The translations under genes and the position numbers were made by a program. Below are positions 17,288 through 26,095 of a stretch of 64,000 nucleotides of DNA, one piece after another (the stretch's first letter is position 1; the number at the start of each line of letters is the position of its first letter). The notes under the pieces are model-generated. The model ran no database searches. It saw nothing but the letters and a program-made list of their open reading frames with translations, and had not been told where the DNA came from. The stretch comes from an uncultured Faecalibacterium sp. (GTDB taxonomy: Bacteria > Bacillota > Clostridia > Oscillospirales > Ruminococcaceae): contig CAKTFS010000003.1 of the NCBI GenBank assembly GCA_934561115.1, positions 1 to 64,000 on the forward strand. The letters run 5' to 3'.

Positions 17288-17333
17288 GCGGAGGCGTTTT
17301 GATTTTCCGGTCAAGACGTCTCCGCTTCTTTTT
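17288..17333 (+). terminator. strong hairpin with U-rich tail upstream of moeA
   Basis: The 15-bp stem GCGGAGGCGTTTTGA (17288-17302) pairs with TCAAGACGTCTCCGC (17311-17325) and is followed by TTCTTTTT. It could end the YdhYV operon or act as the off switch of a leader before moeA, 94 bp downstream. Confidence 0.8.
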
Positions 17334-17426
17334 CACCTGCCTTTTTTGAAAAAAGAATACCCCCGCCGGTGCCCCATCTGAGCCATAGCAGAAGGGGAGA
17401 GCGGCGGGTCTATGGAGGAAGTTATA

Positions 17427-18665
17427 ATGAACCAGCCTTTCTGCTCCCCCGTTCAGGCGCTGCGCAGCGTGCTGGACGCGGCAGCGCTTCTGCCTTCTCC
17501 GTCCCCGGAGACCGTCCCGTTGGAGGCCGCCTGCGGGCGCATTGCCGCCGCCGACCTCTGCGCCCGGATGGACCAGCCCCCCTTTGACCGCAGCCCGCTG
17601 GACGGCTACGCCCTGCACAGCGCGGATACCGCCGGTGCAAGCCGGGAGACCCCGGTCACCCTGCCGGTGGTGATGAAGCTTTACGCGGGCGATGCCCCGG
17701 CTGCGGCGCTGCCCGCAGGGTGCGCTGCCCGCATCATGACTGGTGCCCCCCTGCCGGAAGGCGCAGACTGCGTTTTGATGCAGGAGCTGACCGACAGCGG
17801 CAAAGAGACCGTGCAGCTTTATGCCGCCGTAAAACCGCTGCAAAACGTGGTGTTCCGGGGCGAGGACGTGGCCGCAGGTGCGGTCATTGCGCCCGCCGGG
17901 ACGGTGCTCACCCCCGCCCATCTGGGTGTGCTGGCCGGGCAGGGCTACGCCGAAGTAGCCGTCTGCCGTCCGCTGACCGTGGGCGTCCTTTCCACCGGCA
18001 GCGAGCTGCTGGAACCCGGCGCACCGTGGGCACCCGGTAAAATTTACGATGCCAACGGCATCCAGAACGCCGCCCGGCTGCGTCAGCTGGGCTTTGCCGT
18101 GGAGCGGCAGCAGTGCTCCGATGACCCGGAGGTCATCACCGGCAAAATGCAGGAGCTGCTGACTTGCTGCGATGCTGTTATCACCAGCGGCGGCGTTTCC
18201 GTGGGGCAGAAGGACTATCTGCCCCTTGTACTGGAAAAGCTGGGCGCACAGCTGCTGGTGGAGGGCGTAGCCCAGAAGCCCGGCAGCCCCATGCTGGCGG
18301 CAATGCTGGACGGCAAACTGGTGTTCTGCCTGTCCGGCAACCCCTTTGCCGCCGCCGCTACGCTGGAACAGTACGCCATTCCTGCGCTGCTGCGTGCCGC
18401 CGGACGCCGGGAGGAGAGCTGCATCCCCGCCCGCACCGTCTGCACCCTGACCAATGGCTTTTCCAAACCCAGCAAGGGCAACCGCTATCTGCGGGCCACC
18501 GCCTGCGGCGGCAAGGTGACCCTGCCCGGCGCAGGCAACGCCGAGGCACACTCTTCCGGTGCGCTGTCCGCCATGATGGGCTGCAACTGTCTGGTGGAGA
18601 TCCCTGCCGGAAGCGGGCCGGTAGAACCCGGTATGGAAGTGGAGGTGCTTTGCTTTGTACAGTGA
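17427..18665 (+). CDS. moeA: molybdopterin molybdotransferase MoeA
   Basis: This 412-residue enzyme inserts molybdate into adenylated molybdopterin. It shows the domain I signature PPFDRSPLDGYALHS, the MoCF-fold nucleotide/pterin motif VGVLSTGSELLEPG (about 190-203), and the domain IV tail PVEPGMEVEVL. An in-frame ATG exists at 17412, but its own codons contain the GGAGGA ribosome site for the ATG at 17427, so the later start is chosen. It is the first gene of a tightly spaced moeA-mobB-moeA-like run. Confidence 0.94.
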   Translation: MNQPFCSPVQALRSVLDAAALLPSPSPETVPLEAACGRIAAADLCARMDQPPFDRSPLDGYALHSADTAGASRETPVTLPVVMKLYAGDAPAAALPAGCAARIMTGAPLPEGADCVLMQELTDSGKETVQLYAAVKPLQNVVFRGEDVAAGAVIAPAGTVLTPAHLGVLAGQGYAEVAVCRPLTVGVLSTGSELLEPGAPWAPGKIYDANGIQNAARLRQLGFAVERQQCSDDPEVITGKMQELLTCCDAVITSGGVSVGQKDYLPLVLEKLGAQLLVEGVAQKPGSPMLAAMLDGKLVFCLSGNPFAAAATLEQYAIPALLRAAGRREESCIPARTVCTLTNGFSKPSKGNRYLRATACGGKVTLPGAGNAEAHSSGALSAMMGCNCLVEIPAGSGPVEPGMEVEVLCFVQ

Positions 18666-19173
18666 ACAAAAACAGGCGCTGGCCGAAACGCAGGCGCTCA
18701 AGCGCCCGGCGGTGCTGGCTGTCAGCGGGGTGCACAACAGCGGTAAGACCACCCTGCTGGAAAAGCTGCTGCCCGTGCTGCGCAGCCGCGGACTGAAGGT
18801 GGGCGTCATCAAGCACGACGGCCACGATTTTACCCCGGACGTGCCCGGCACCGACAGCTACCGCCTGCGGGAAGCAGGTGCCGAGGGCGTGGCGGTCTAC
18901 TCCGGCACGCGCTACCTGCTGACCGAGGAATTCCGCCTGACCGAGCAGGATCTGCTTGCCCTGTTCGAGCGTCACGGCTACGACCTTGTGCTGCTGGAAG
19001 GGTTCAAATCCAGCGGCTGGCCGAAGATCGAGGTGGTGCGCAGCGCCATCTCGGATGCGCCCGCTTCCTTCCAGCCGCTGGCGGTGGTGGGGGATATCCC
19101 CGGCGCAGATTTTGACCTGAACGATATTCCGGCACTGGCAGACTGGATCGAAGCCCAGATGCCCGCGCTGTAA
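18655..19173 (+). CDS. mobB: MobB, molybdopterin-guanine dinucleotide biosynthesis adaptor
   Basis: This 172-residue P-loop GTPase has the Walker A motif VSGVHNSGKTTLLEKLL near residues 18-34, then KHDGHDF, and LVLLEGFKSSGWPKIEVV. In E. coli MobB assists nucleotide attachment by MobA. No mobA is seen in the window, so it may act as a general cofactor adaptor. The start is TTG, overlapping the moeA end by 11 bp behind a clear GGAGGTG. Confidence 0.9.
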   Translation: MYSEQKQALAETQALKRPAVLAVSGVHNSGKTTLLEKLLPVLRSRGLKVGVIKHDGHDFTPDVPGTDSYRLREAGAEGVAVYSGTRYLLTEEFRLTEQDLLALFERHGYDLVLLEGFKSSGWPKIEVVRSAISDAPASFQPLAVVGDIPGADFDLNDIPALADWIEAQMPAL

Positions 19174-19186
19174 GGAGAATGCCATC

Positions 19187-20206
19187 ATGAAACTGATCCG
19201 TACTGTTGACGCCGCAGGGCAGGTGCTCTGCCATGATATCACCCAGATCATCCCGGGCGAGTACAAGGATGCCCGCTTCCGCAAGGGGCACGTCATCCAG
19301 CCCGAGGATATCCCCGTGCTGCTTTCCATCGGCAAGGAGAACCTCTACGTCTGGGAAAAGCATCCCGGCATCCTCCACGAGGACGAAGCAGCCGCCCTGC
19401 TGTACAAGGCCGCTGCGGGCAAAAATATCCACGGCACTGCGCCGAAAGAGGGCAAGATCGAGCTGATCGCGGACTGCGACGGCCTGCTAAAGATCAACCG
19501 CCGGGCGCTGATGGCTGTAAACAGCACTCCGCAGATGATGATCGCCACCATCCACGGCGACCTGCCTGTGAAAAAGGGCCAGAAGCTGGCCGGTACCCGC
19601 ATCATCCCGCTGGTCATCGAGCAGGAGAAGATGGACGCCATGCAGGCTGCCGCCGGAGCAGAGCCGATTTTGAACGTGCTGCCTATGCAGGCCAAAAAGG
19701 TGGGCATCATTACCACCGGCAGCGAGGTGTTCAAGGGGCGCATTGAGGATAAATTCACCCCCATCCTGCAAAGCAAGCTGGCGGTCTACGGCTGCAAGAT
19801 GGTTTTCCATAAGGTCTGCGACGATGACCCCGCCGGGATCACCGCCGCCATTCTGGAGGCCAAGGCCGCTGGGTGCGAACTGATCTTTACCACCGGCGGC
19901 ATGAGCGTGGACCCCGACGACCGCACCCCGCTGGCCATCAAAAACACCGGGGCCGATATCATCACCTACGGTGCACCGGTGCTGCCGGGAGCGATGTTCC
20001 TCGTCAGCTATCTGGACGGTGTGCCGGTATGCGGCCTGCCCGGCTGCGTGATGTACGCCAAGCGCACCATCTTTGACCTGCTGCTGCCCCGTCTGCTGGC
20101 CGATGACCCCATCACCGCCGAGGATATCGCCCGCTTGGGCGAGGGCGGCCTGTGCCTGAACTGCGAAGTGTGCCACTGGCCGAACTGCGGCTTTGGGCAC
20201 TGCTGA
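19187..20206 (+). CDS. MoeA-like molybdopterin-binding protein with cysteine-rich tail
   Basis: This 339-residue protein has a MoCF-biosynthesis fold (about 165-300, with VGIITTGSEVFKGRI, FTTGGMSVDPDD and CGLPGCVMYA) behind a divergent N-terminal half. It ends in a compact cysteine cluster (CLNCEVCHWPNCGFGHC, the last 17 residues) that could bind a metal. Related clostridial proteins accompany molybdo/tungstoenzymes. The exact step is unsettled. It begins 13 bp after mobB with an AAGGAG site. Confidence 0.85.
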   Translation: MKLIRTVDAAGQVLCHDITQIIPGEYKDARFRKGHVIQPEDIPVLLSIGKENLYVWEKHPGILHEDEAAALLYKAAAGKNIHGTAPKEGKIELIADCDGLLKINRRALMAVNSTPQMMIATIHGDLPVKKGQKLAGTRIIPLVIEQEKMDAMQAAAGAEPILNVLPMQAKKVGIITTGSEVFKGRIEDKFTPILQSKLAVYGCKMVFHKVCDDDPAGITAAILEAKAAGCELIFTTGGMSVDPDDRTPLAIKNTGADIITYGAPVLPGAMFLVSYLDGVPVCGLPGCVMYAKRTIFDLLLPRLLADDPITAEDIARLGEGGLCLNCEVCHWPNCGFGHC

Positions 20207-20218
20207 GGGCAGCTTGCT

Positions 20219-20405
20219 CGCCCTCTCCGTCACGGCTTACGCCGTGCCACCTCTCCCAAAGGGAGAGGCCTTGGCAAAGAGATGAAGTTTGCGCGGACTG
20301 CCAAGGGCTCCCCCTTTGAGGAAAGACTTCCCCCGGCCGGGGGAAGATGTCACCGCAGGTGACAAAAAGGGGAATCTGGCGAATGAAATGAGCCTGAGAG
20401 GGCGA
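20219..20405. repeat. palindromic repeats, CCCTCAGTC family variants
   Basis: The first unit (20219-20278) has CCCTCTCCGTC, the hairpin CACGGC-TTAC-GCCGTG, then CCTCTCCC with complementary GGGAGAGG and CTTGGC. A degenerate second unit on the other strand follows (about 20303-20405), with GTCACC/GGTGAC arms. They occupy the gap between the MoeA-like gene and moaC. Confidence 0.7.
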
Positions 20406-20454
20406 GGACGTTTGCGAATTTGATTTATTTTAAAATAAGAAAGATACGATCTTT

Positions 20455-20952
20455 ATGAACGAAAATAATCTGACACATTTTGATGCTGCCGGCAACGCCG
20501 TGATGGTGGACGTGAGTGCAAAGCCCGTTACCACCCGGGAAGCCACTGCCCACGGCATCATTACCATGAACGCCGAAGCCTTTGCCGCCGTGCAGAGCGG
20601 CACCGTGAAAAAGGGCGATGTGCTGGGCGTGGCGCGCATTGCGGGCATTATGGCCACCAAGCGCACCAGCGAGCTGATCCCCCTGTGCCATCCGCTGCCC
20701 CTGACCAAGGTGGGCATCGAGTTCCGTCTGCTGCCCGAGCGGCAGGCCGTGGAAGCCCTGTGCACCGTAAAAACCAGCGGTGTGACCGGCGTGGAGATGG
20801 AGGCGCTGACCGGCGTTTCCACCGCGCTGCTGACCATCTACGATATGTGCAAGGCTGTGGATAAGGGCATGGAGCTGGGCGAGATCCATCTGGTGGAAAA
20901 GACCGGCGGCAAGAGCGGCCACTATATCCGGGCGGAGGGCGGCTATGTTTGA
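20455..20952 (+). CDS. moaC: cyclic pyranopterin monophosphate synthase MoaC
   Basis: This 165-residue enzyme completes conversion of the MoaA product to cyclic pyranopterin monophosphate. It shows [20 protein letters not shown] at the N-terminus, [13 protein letters not shown] (about 77-89, active-site region) and [23 protein letters not shown]. The length is standard. No good ribosome site precedes the ATG, which is unusual for this region. The end overlaps moaA by 8 bp. Confidence 0.96.
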   Translation: MNENNLTHFDAAGNAVMVDVSAKPVTTREATAHGIITMNAEAFAAVQSGTVKKGDVLGVARIAGIMATKRTSELIPLCHPLPLTKVGIEFRLLPERQAVEALCTVKTSGVTGVEMEALTGVSTALLTIYDMCKAVDKGMELGEIHLVEKTGGKSGHYIRAEGGYV

Positions 20953-21922
20953 TCGTTACCAGCGCGAGATCCATTATCTGCGCCTGTCGGTGACCGACCT
21001 GTGCAACCTGCGCTGCCGCTACTGTATGCCGGACGGCGTGGAAAAGCTGGAGCGGGAAGCCGTGCTGACCTACGAAGAATTTCTGCGTCTGGCTGCGCTG
21101 TTTGCCCAGTGCGGCATTGACACCGTGCGGGTGACCGGCGGCGAGCCGCTGGTGCGCAAGAATGTGGCGCAGCTGGTGGCCGGGCTCAAAGGGACCCCGG
21201 GCATCCGCCGGGTCACCCTGACCACCAACGCAGTGCTGCTGGCAGAGCAGCTGCCCGCTTTGCTGGACGCCGGGCTGGACAGCGTGAACATCAGTCTGGA
21301 CACCCTGCGCCCGGAGGTGTTCCGGCAGATCACCGCCCGGGACGATTTTGCCGCCGTGCAGGCGGGCTTGCAGGCTGCGCTGGAAAGCGGCCTGCCGGTC
21401 AAGCTGAACTGCGTGCCGCAGGCAGGCGTCAACGAGGGCGAGCTGGAGCAGCTCGCCGCACTGGCAAAGGACAACGCCATGCAGGTGCGGTTCATCGAGA
21501 TGATGCCTATCGGCTACGGCGCTGCCATGCCCTGCATCTCTGGCCCGGAGCTGCGGGCGCGGTTTGCCCGGCGCTGGCCGGAACTTGCGCCCCTTTCCCC
21601 GGCGCAGGAGCACGCCTTGGGCGATGGCCCGGCGGTGTACTACACTGTGCCGGGCTGGCAGGGCAGCATCGGCTTTATTGCAGCGGTGCACGGCAAGTTC
21701 TGCGCCTCCTGCAACCGGGTGCGGCTGACCAGTCAGGGCTTTTTGCGCCCCTGCCTTGCCAGCGAGACCGGGTGCGACCTGCGCGCACTGCTGCGCAGCG
21801 GCGCGGACGATGCGCAGCTGCTGGCCGCCATCCGGGAGACCATCTGGGCAAAGCCCCGGGAACATCATTTTAACGACAGTTCCATGCCCGCTACCCGCGG
21901 GATGTATCGCATTGGAGGATAA
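20945..21922 (+). CDS. moaA: GTP 3',8-cyclase MoaA
   Basis: This 325-residue radical-SAM enzyme performs the first step of molybdopterin synthesis from GTP. The N-terminal cluster CNLRCRYC (about residues 20-27) binds the SAM-cleaving [4Fe-4S]. The C-terminal cluster cysteines are in [18 protein letters not shown]. The protein ends in the conserved Gly-Gly (MYRIGG) needed for activity in characterised MoaA. It is translationally coupled to moaC by an 8-bp overlap. Confidence 0.96.
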   Translation: MFDRYQREIHYLRLSVTDLCNLRCRYCMPDGVEKLEREAVLTYEEFLRLAALFAQCGIDTVRVTGGEPLVRKNVAQLVAGLKGTPGIRRVTLTTNAVLLAEQLPALLDAGLDSVNISLDTLRPEVFRQITARDDFAAVQAGLQAALESGLPVKLNCVPQAGVNEGELEQLAALAKDNAMQVRFIEMMPIGYGAAMPCISGPELRARFARRWPELAPLSPAQEHALGDGPAVYYTVPGWQGSIGFIAAVHGKFCASCNRVRLTSQGFLRPCLASETGCDLRALLRSGADDAQLLAAIRETIWAKPREHHFNDSSMPATRGMYRIGG

Positions 21923-21928
21923 ATAACT

Positions 21929-22861
21929 ATGGGTAAGCTTCTGGCAATCTGCACCAGCCCCAAGCGGGGCACCGTAAAAACCGAGGTGCCCAGCGCCGTC
22001 CTGACCCCGGAATGGGGCATCGTGGGGGACGCCCACGGCGGCAACTGGCACCGTCAGGTCAGTATGCTCAGCGCCGAAAAGATCGAGGCCTTCCGTAAAA
22101 AGCTCTGGGTGGACTACGGCGCCTTCGGTGAAAATCTGGTCATCGAGGGCTTCGATTTCCGCAGCCTGCCGGTGACCAGCCGGTTCGCCATCGGGGACGT
22201 GGTGCTGGAAATGACCCAGATCGGCAAGGAGTGCCACAATGATTGTGTTATCAAGCAGCAGACCGGCGAGTGCATCATGCCCCACGAGGGCGTGTTCGCC
22301 CGGGTGCTCACCGGCGGCGAGATCCATGTGGGGGACGAGGTGACCCTGCTGCCCGCACTGGAAAACCCGCCCCTGCGCGCTGCCGTCATCACCCTTTCCG
22401 ATAAGGGCAGCCGCGGCGAGCGGGAGGATAAAAGCGGCCCGCTGATCGCCCAAATGCTCACCGCCGCAGGCTATGTGGTGGAGGAGACCATGATCCTGCC
22501 GGACGAAGCCAAGGCGCTGAAAGCGCAGCTCATCCGCATGGCAGACGGCCGTCAGGTGAACCTTGTGCTCACCACCGGCGGCACCGGCTTCTCCCCCCGG
22601 GATATCACCCCGGAAGCCACCTGCGCCGTTGCCGACCGCAATGCCCCCGGCATTGCCGAGGCCATGCGCTACCACAGCCTGAGCATCACCCCGCGCGGGA
22701 TGCTGAGCCGCGGCGTCAGCGTGCTGCGCGGCAAGACCCTGATCGTCAACCTGCCGGGCAGCCCCAAGGCAGTGCAGGAGAATCTGGAATACATTCTGCC
22801 CAGCCTGGAGCACGGGGTACGCATCGCCGCGGGTCTGGACGGCGAGTGCGCCCGCAAGTAA
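21929..22861 (+). CDS. MOSC domain-MogA/MoaB fusion protein
   Basis: This 310-residue two-domain protein starts with a MOSC domain (about 1-145, with GDAHGGNWHRQVSML, GAFGENLVIEG and a cysteine-bearing KECHNDCVIKQQTGECIM). A MogA/MoaB-type molybdopterin adenylyltransferase domain follows (about 148-305, with AAVITLSDKGSRGEREDKSG and TTGGTGFSPRDITPEAT). The second half supplies the adenylation step before MoeA. The first half may bind metal-sulfur groups or carry sulfur, as MOSC domains do. It starts 6 bp after moaA. Confidence 0.92.
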   Translation: MGKLLAICTSPKRGTVKTEVPSAVLTPEWGIVGDAHGGNWHRQVSMLSAEKIEAFRKKLWVDYGAFGENLVIEGFDFRSLPVTSRFAIGDVVLEMTQIGKECHNDCVIKQQTGECIMPHEGVFARVLTGGEIHVGDEVTLLPALENPPLRAAVITLSDKGSRGEREDKSGPLIAQMLTAAGYVVEETMILPDEAKALKAQLIRMADGRQVNLVLTTGGTGFSPRDITPEATCAVADRNAPGIAEAMRYHSLSITPRGMLSRGVSVLRGKTLIVNLPGSPKAVQENLEYILPSLEHGVRIAAGLDGECARK

Positions 22862-22935
22862 GGTTTTCCCGCCCTGTTTTCCTTTACGGGGCGTAGAAAT
22901 AGAATTTTATTTACTTGAAGTAAGGAGAAACAGAG

Positions 22936-23820
22936 ATGAACGACCATCGCATTTCCCGTCGGAGTTTTCTGGCCGCTGCCGGTATGGCCGGTGCAGCCGC
23001 TGCCCTCACCGCCTGCGGCGGTGCTGCTTCCAGCGCAGCATCGTCCGTGGCTTCCTCTGCCGCCGCTTCCTCGGAAGCAGCCCAGAGCGTGGAGCTGATC
23101 GTGTTTGCCGCCGCCTCCCTCACCGAGACGCTGAACGCCATCGGCGAAAGCTACACGGCAGAGCACCCGGAGGTGACCTTCCGCTTTAACTTCGACTCCT
23201 CCGGCACCCTCAAGACCCAGATCCAGGAGGGCGCGGATTGCGATCTGTTCATCTCTGCCGGTCAGAAGCAGATGAACCAGCTGGACATCACCGCTTCTGC
23301 CGATGTGAACAAGGACGGGCTGGACTTTGTGGACGCCGACAGCCGCGTGAACCTGTTGGAGAACAAGGTGGTGCTCTGCGTGCCGGAGGGCAGCGACAAG
23401 GGCATTGACAGCTTTGACGCACTGGCCGAGCACCTGAAGGCACAGGATATCCTGTTCTGCATGGGCAACAGCGATGTGCCTGTGGGTCAGTACACCCAGA
23501 AGATCCTTGCCTACTACCAGCTGGACGAAGCCGCACTGGCTGCTGCGGGCGTGATCACCTACGGCTCCAACGTCAAGGAGGTGACCACGCAGGTCACCGA
23601 GGGCAGCGTGGATGCCGGTGTCGTTTACTGCACCGATGCCTACAGCGCCGGTCTGACCCCCGTGGACGAGGCCACCAAGGAGATGTGCGGTCAGGTCATC
23701 TACCCCGCCGCCGTGCTGAAGGCCGCCCCCAACGCCGAGGCTGCCAAGGAGTTTTTGGCTTACTTACAGACCGACAAGGCTATGACCGTATTCGAGGGCG
23801 TGGGCTTCAGCGCCGTATAA
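22936..23820 (+). CDS. modA: molybdate ABC transporter substrate-binding lipoprotein
   Basis: This 294-residue protein has a leader with twin arginines (RRSFLAAAG) and a lipobox (LTACGG), then a serine/alanine linker. The mature domain (about 55-290) is of the ModA type: VFAAASLTETLNAI, FNFDSSGTLKTQI and ADCDLFISAG. It binds molybdate or tungstate outside the membrane. The oxyanion choice cannot be told by eye. It is the first gene of modABC, with AAGGAGA before the ATG. Confidence 0.93.
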   Translation: MNDHRISRRSFLAAAGMAGAAAALTACGGAASSAASSVASSAAASSEAAQSVELIVFAAASLTETLNAIGESYTAEHPEVTFRFNFDSSGTLKTQIQEGADCDLFISAGQKQMNQLDITASADVNKDGLDFVDADSRVNLLENKVVLCVPEGSDKGIDSFDALAEHLKAQDILFCMGNSDVPVGQYTQKILAYYQLDEAALAAAGVITYGSNVKEVTTQVTEGSVDAGVVYCTDAYSAGLTPVDEATKEMCGQVIYPAAVLKAAPNAEAAKEFLAYLQTDKAMTVFEGVGFSAV

Positions 23821-23830
23821 AGGAGCAGGC

Positions 23831-24502
23831 ATGGACTGGTATCCGTTGTGGAACAGCCTGCGCATTGCTTTGATCAGCTGCGCGGCGGTGTTCTTTCTTG
23901 GCATTTTTGCGGCCTACTATATCGCCCGGCTGCCCCGGGTGGTCAAGGGTGTGCTGGATGTGCTGCTCACCCTGCCCATGGTGCTGCCGCCTACGGTGGT
24001 GGGCTACTTTCTGCTGCTGCTCTTCGGCGCAAAGCGGCCTTTAGGCATCTTTTTCATGCAGCAATTCGGGGTAAAGCTGGTCATGAACTGGTACAGCGCC
24101 ATCTTTGCTTCAATCGTGGTGGCTTTTCCGCTGATGTACCGCACTGCGCGCGGCGCGTTTGAAAGCTTTGACGAAACGCTGGCGTGGTCGGCGCAGACAC
24201 TGGGGCAGTCCGATACATGGATCTTCTGGCGGGTGCGGATGCCTGCCTGCCGTCAGGGCATTCTGGCGGGCACGGTGCTGGCCTTTGCCCGGGCACTGGG
24301 CGAATACGGTGCCACCAGCATGATCGCGGGCTACACCCCCGGCAAGACCGCCACCATCGCCACCACGGTCTACCAGCTGTGGCGCACCAACGATGAGCTG
24401 GGCGCCATGCGGTGGGTGCTGGTGGATATCGCCATCTCGGCGGTGGTGCTGCTGGCTGTGAACCTGCTGGAGAAAAAACAGAAAGCGGGTGGCCGGAAAT
24501 GA
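23831..24502 (+). CDS. modB: molybdate ABC transporter permease
   Basis: This 223-residue inner-membrane permease has five to six helices and the cytoplasmic EAA-type loop FARALGEYGATSMIAGYTPG (about 156-175) that docks to ModC. LTLPMVLPPTVVGYFLLLLFG is typical of ModB. The start lies 10 bp after modA with AAGGAGC. The stop overlaps the modC start (ATGA). Confidence 0.94.
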   Translation: MDWYPLWNSLRIALISCAAVFFLGIFAAYYIARLPRVVKGVLDVLLTLPMVLPPTVVGYFLLLLFGAKRPLGIFFMQQFGVKLVMNWYSAIFASIVVAFPLMYRTARGAFESFDETLAWSAQTLGQSDTWIFWRVRMPACRQGILAGTVLAFARALGEYGATSMIAGYTPGKTATIATTVYQLWRTNDELGAMRWVLVDIAISAVVLLAVNLLEKKQKAGGRK

Positions 24503-25548
24503 GCCTTGAAGTCAACATTGAAAAAAAGCTGGACGGCTTCACCCTCCGGGCTGCCTTTACCGCCGGTAACACCTCCACCGCCCTGCTGGGCGCTTCCGGC
24601 TGCGGCAAAAGTATGACATTGCGGTGCATCGCGGGCATCGTAAAGCCGGACCGCGGACGCATCGTGCTGGACGGGCGGGTGCTGTTTGACAGCAACCAGC
24701 ACATCGACCTGCCGCCGCAGCAGCGGGGTGTGGGGCTGCTGTTCCAGAATTACGCCCTGTTCCCCAACATGACCGTGGAGCAGAATGTCCTCTGCGGCCT
24801 GAAAGCGGAAAAAGACATCGCCGCCCGCCGCGCCGCCTGCGCCGAAATGCTGCGTGTCATGCAGCTGGAAGCGCTTGCCAGGCGCTACCCCGCCCAGCTT
24901 TCCGGCGGGCAGCAGCAGCGCGCCGCGCTGGCGCGCATTCTGGTGGGCAAGCCCCGCATCCTGATGCTGGACGAGCCCTTCAGTGCGCTGGACAGCTATC
25001 TGCGGGAGGAAGTAGAGGGCGAGGTAGGCAGCTTGCTGGCAGGCTTTGCGGGCACCGCCCTGCTGGTGACCCACAACCGGGACGAGGCCTACCGCCTGTG
25101 CAAAGAAATGATCGTGCTGAACAAGGGGCAGGTGCTGCGCACCGGCAGCACCAAGGCCGTTTTTGCCGACCCGCAGAGCGTCGCCGCCGCGCGGCTGACC
25201 GGCTGCAAGAACATCCTGCCCTGCACCCCGCTGGACAGCCACACCGTCCGGCTGGACGGCTGGGACACCACCCTGCGGCTGGCGCTGCCCGTCCCGGCAG
25301 GCTGCACCGCTGTGGGCATCCGTGCCCACGACTTTACGCCCTGCGCCGCTGATGCGCCAAACGCCATCCCGGTAAAGGCTGTTTCCACCAGTGAGAACCC
25401 CTTTGACTGGAATCTCATCTGCATCCCGCCGGAGGGCACTGCGCAGCTGTGGTGGAAGGTAAGCAAAAAAAGCCTTTCCTCGGCAGCACCCGCCGCGCCG
25501 CAGTATCTGTGTGCCGCGCCGGAGAGCATCATGCCGCTGAAGGGCTGA
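24499..25548 (+). CDS. modC: molybdate ABC transporter ATP-binding protein
   Basis: This 349-residue ATPase has Walker A GASGCGKS (about 29-36), the Q-loop in GLLFQNYALFPNMTV, signature LSGGQQQRAALAR and Walker B ILMLDEPFSALD. The C-terminal portion (about 235-349) looks like a degenerate MOP/TOBE regulatory domain. The start is taken at 24499, overlapping the modB stop by 4 bp. An upstream in-frame start would lie well inside modB. Confidence 0.94.
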   Translation: MSLEVNIEKKLDGFTLRAAFTAGNTSTALLGASGCGKSMTLRCIAGIVKPDRGRIVLDGRVLFDSNQHIDLPPQQRGVGLLFQNYALFPNMTVEQNVLCGLKAEKDIAARRAACAEMLRVMQLEALARRYPAQLSGGQQQRAALARILVGKPRILMLDEPFSALDSYLREEVEGEVGSLLAGFAGTALLVTHNRDEAYRLCKEMIVLNKGQVLRTGSTKAVFADPQSVAAARLTGCKNILPCTPLDSHTVRLDGWDTTLRLALPVPAGCTAVGIRAHDFTPCAADAPNAIPVKAVSTSENPFDWNLICIPPEGTAQLWWKVSKKSLSSAAPAAPQYLCAAPESIMPLKG

Positions 25549-25660
25549 GAAAACGAATGGCCTGCGCTATGCTCTGGCCATGTTTAGCGGAAGAATTATT
25601 TATAATTTCGGGATAGCGGAGCGCCTGCGGGCGCTCCGCTATCCCATTTTCACGGGAAAT
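25549..25660 (+). repeat. variable-hairpin element, copy C
   Basis: Stem 1 is ATGGCC (25557-25562) with GGCCAT (25576-25581). TTTAGCGGAA follows, then the A/T linker. Hairpin 2 (25610-25645) has arms GGGATAGCGGAGCGC and their complement around CTGCGG. The tail is ATTTTCACGGG. It sits between the convergent modC and DUF1667 genes. Confidence 0.8.
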
Positions 25661-25676
25661 TTTCCTACACACAAAA

Positions 25677-25709
25677 CAGCCGCTGCACGGTAAGGTGCAG
25701 CGGCTGCTT
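25677..25709. terminator. GCCGCTGCAC hairpin between convergent genes
   Basis: AGCCGCTGCAC pairs with GTGCAGCGGCT (25678-25704) and TTTGCTT follows on the plus strand. It can stop modC transcription. On the minus strand it lies downstream of the DUF1667 gene. Confidence 0.7.
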
Positions 25710-25738
25710 TGCTTATCTGTGTAGAGAAAGGAAAGTGC

Positions 25739-26095
25739 TTATGCCATATCGCGGCAGGTCACAATGTCAGCGCCGGTGCCGCAGACATCGGTCAGCACCA
25801 CATCACCCACATGGATGGGCGCGTGCAGTACCACGCTGTCCAGCGCGGCGACCACTTCAGCCATCTGTCCCTTGGGCACGGGCTTGGAGGTCTTGACCGG
25901 GCAGCGGGAGTGCAGGCAGCCCTCGGCGCGCACGGTGCTGGTAATGATGCGGGTGGGGTGGGTCAGCTCTTCCTTGCCGTAGGCAATGCCGTTGGGGCAG
26001 CCGTTGCCGGTCACCTTGTAGTCGTTGGCTTCATCCACCTGCAGATGGCAGCCCTGCGGGCAGCAGGTGCAAATTACTTCTTTCATCTCGCTCAT
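25739..26095 (-). CDS. DUF1667 domain protein
   Basis: This 118-residue cysteine-rich protein has an N-terminal ICTCCPQGCHLQVDE and a second cluster GNGCPNGIAYG. The family regularly follows a GlpA-like dehydrogenase and an FAD oxidoreductase in clostridia, taking the place of the GlpC iron-sulfur subunit of enterobacteria. An electron-transfer role is likely but unproven. Its start overlaps the upstream oxidoreductase by 4 bp, indicating an operon. Confidence 0.88.
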   Translation of the reverse strand: MSEMKEVICTCCPQGCHLQVDEANDYKVTGNGCPNGIAYGKEELTHPTRIITSTVRAEGCLHSRCPVKTSKPVPKGQMAEVVAALDSVVLHAPIHVGDVVLTDVCGTGADIVTCRDMA

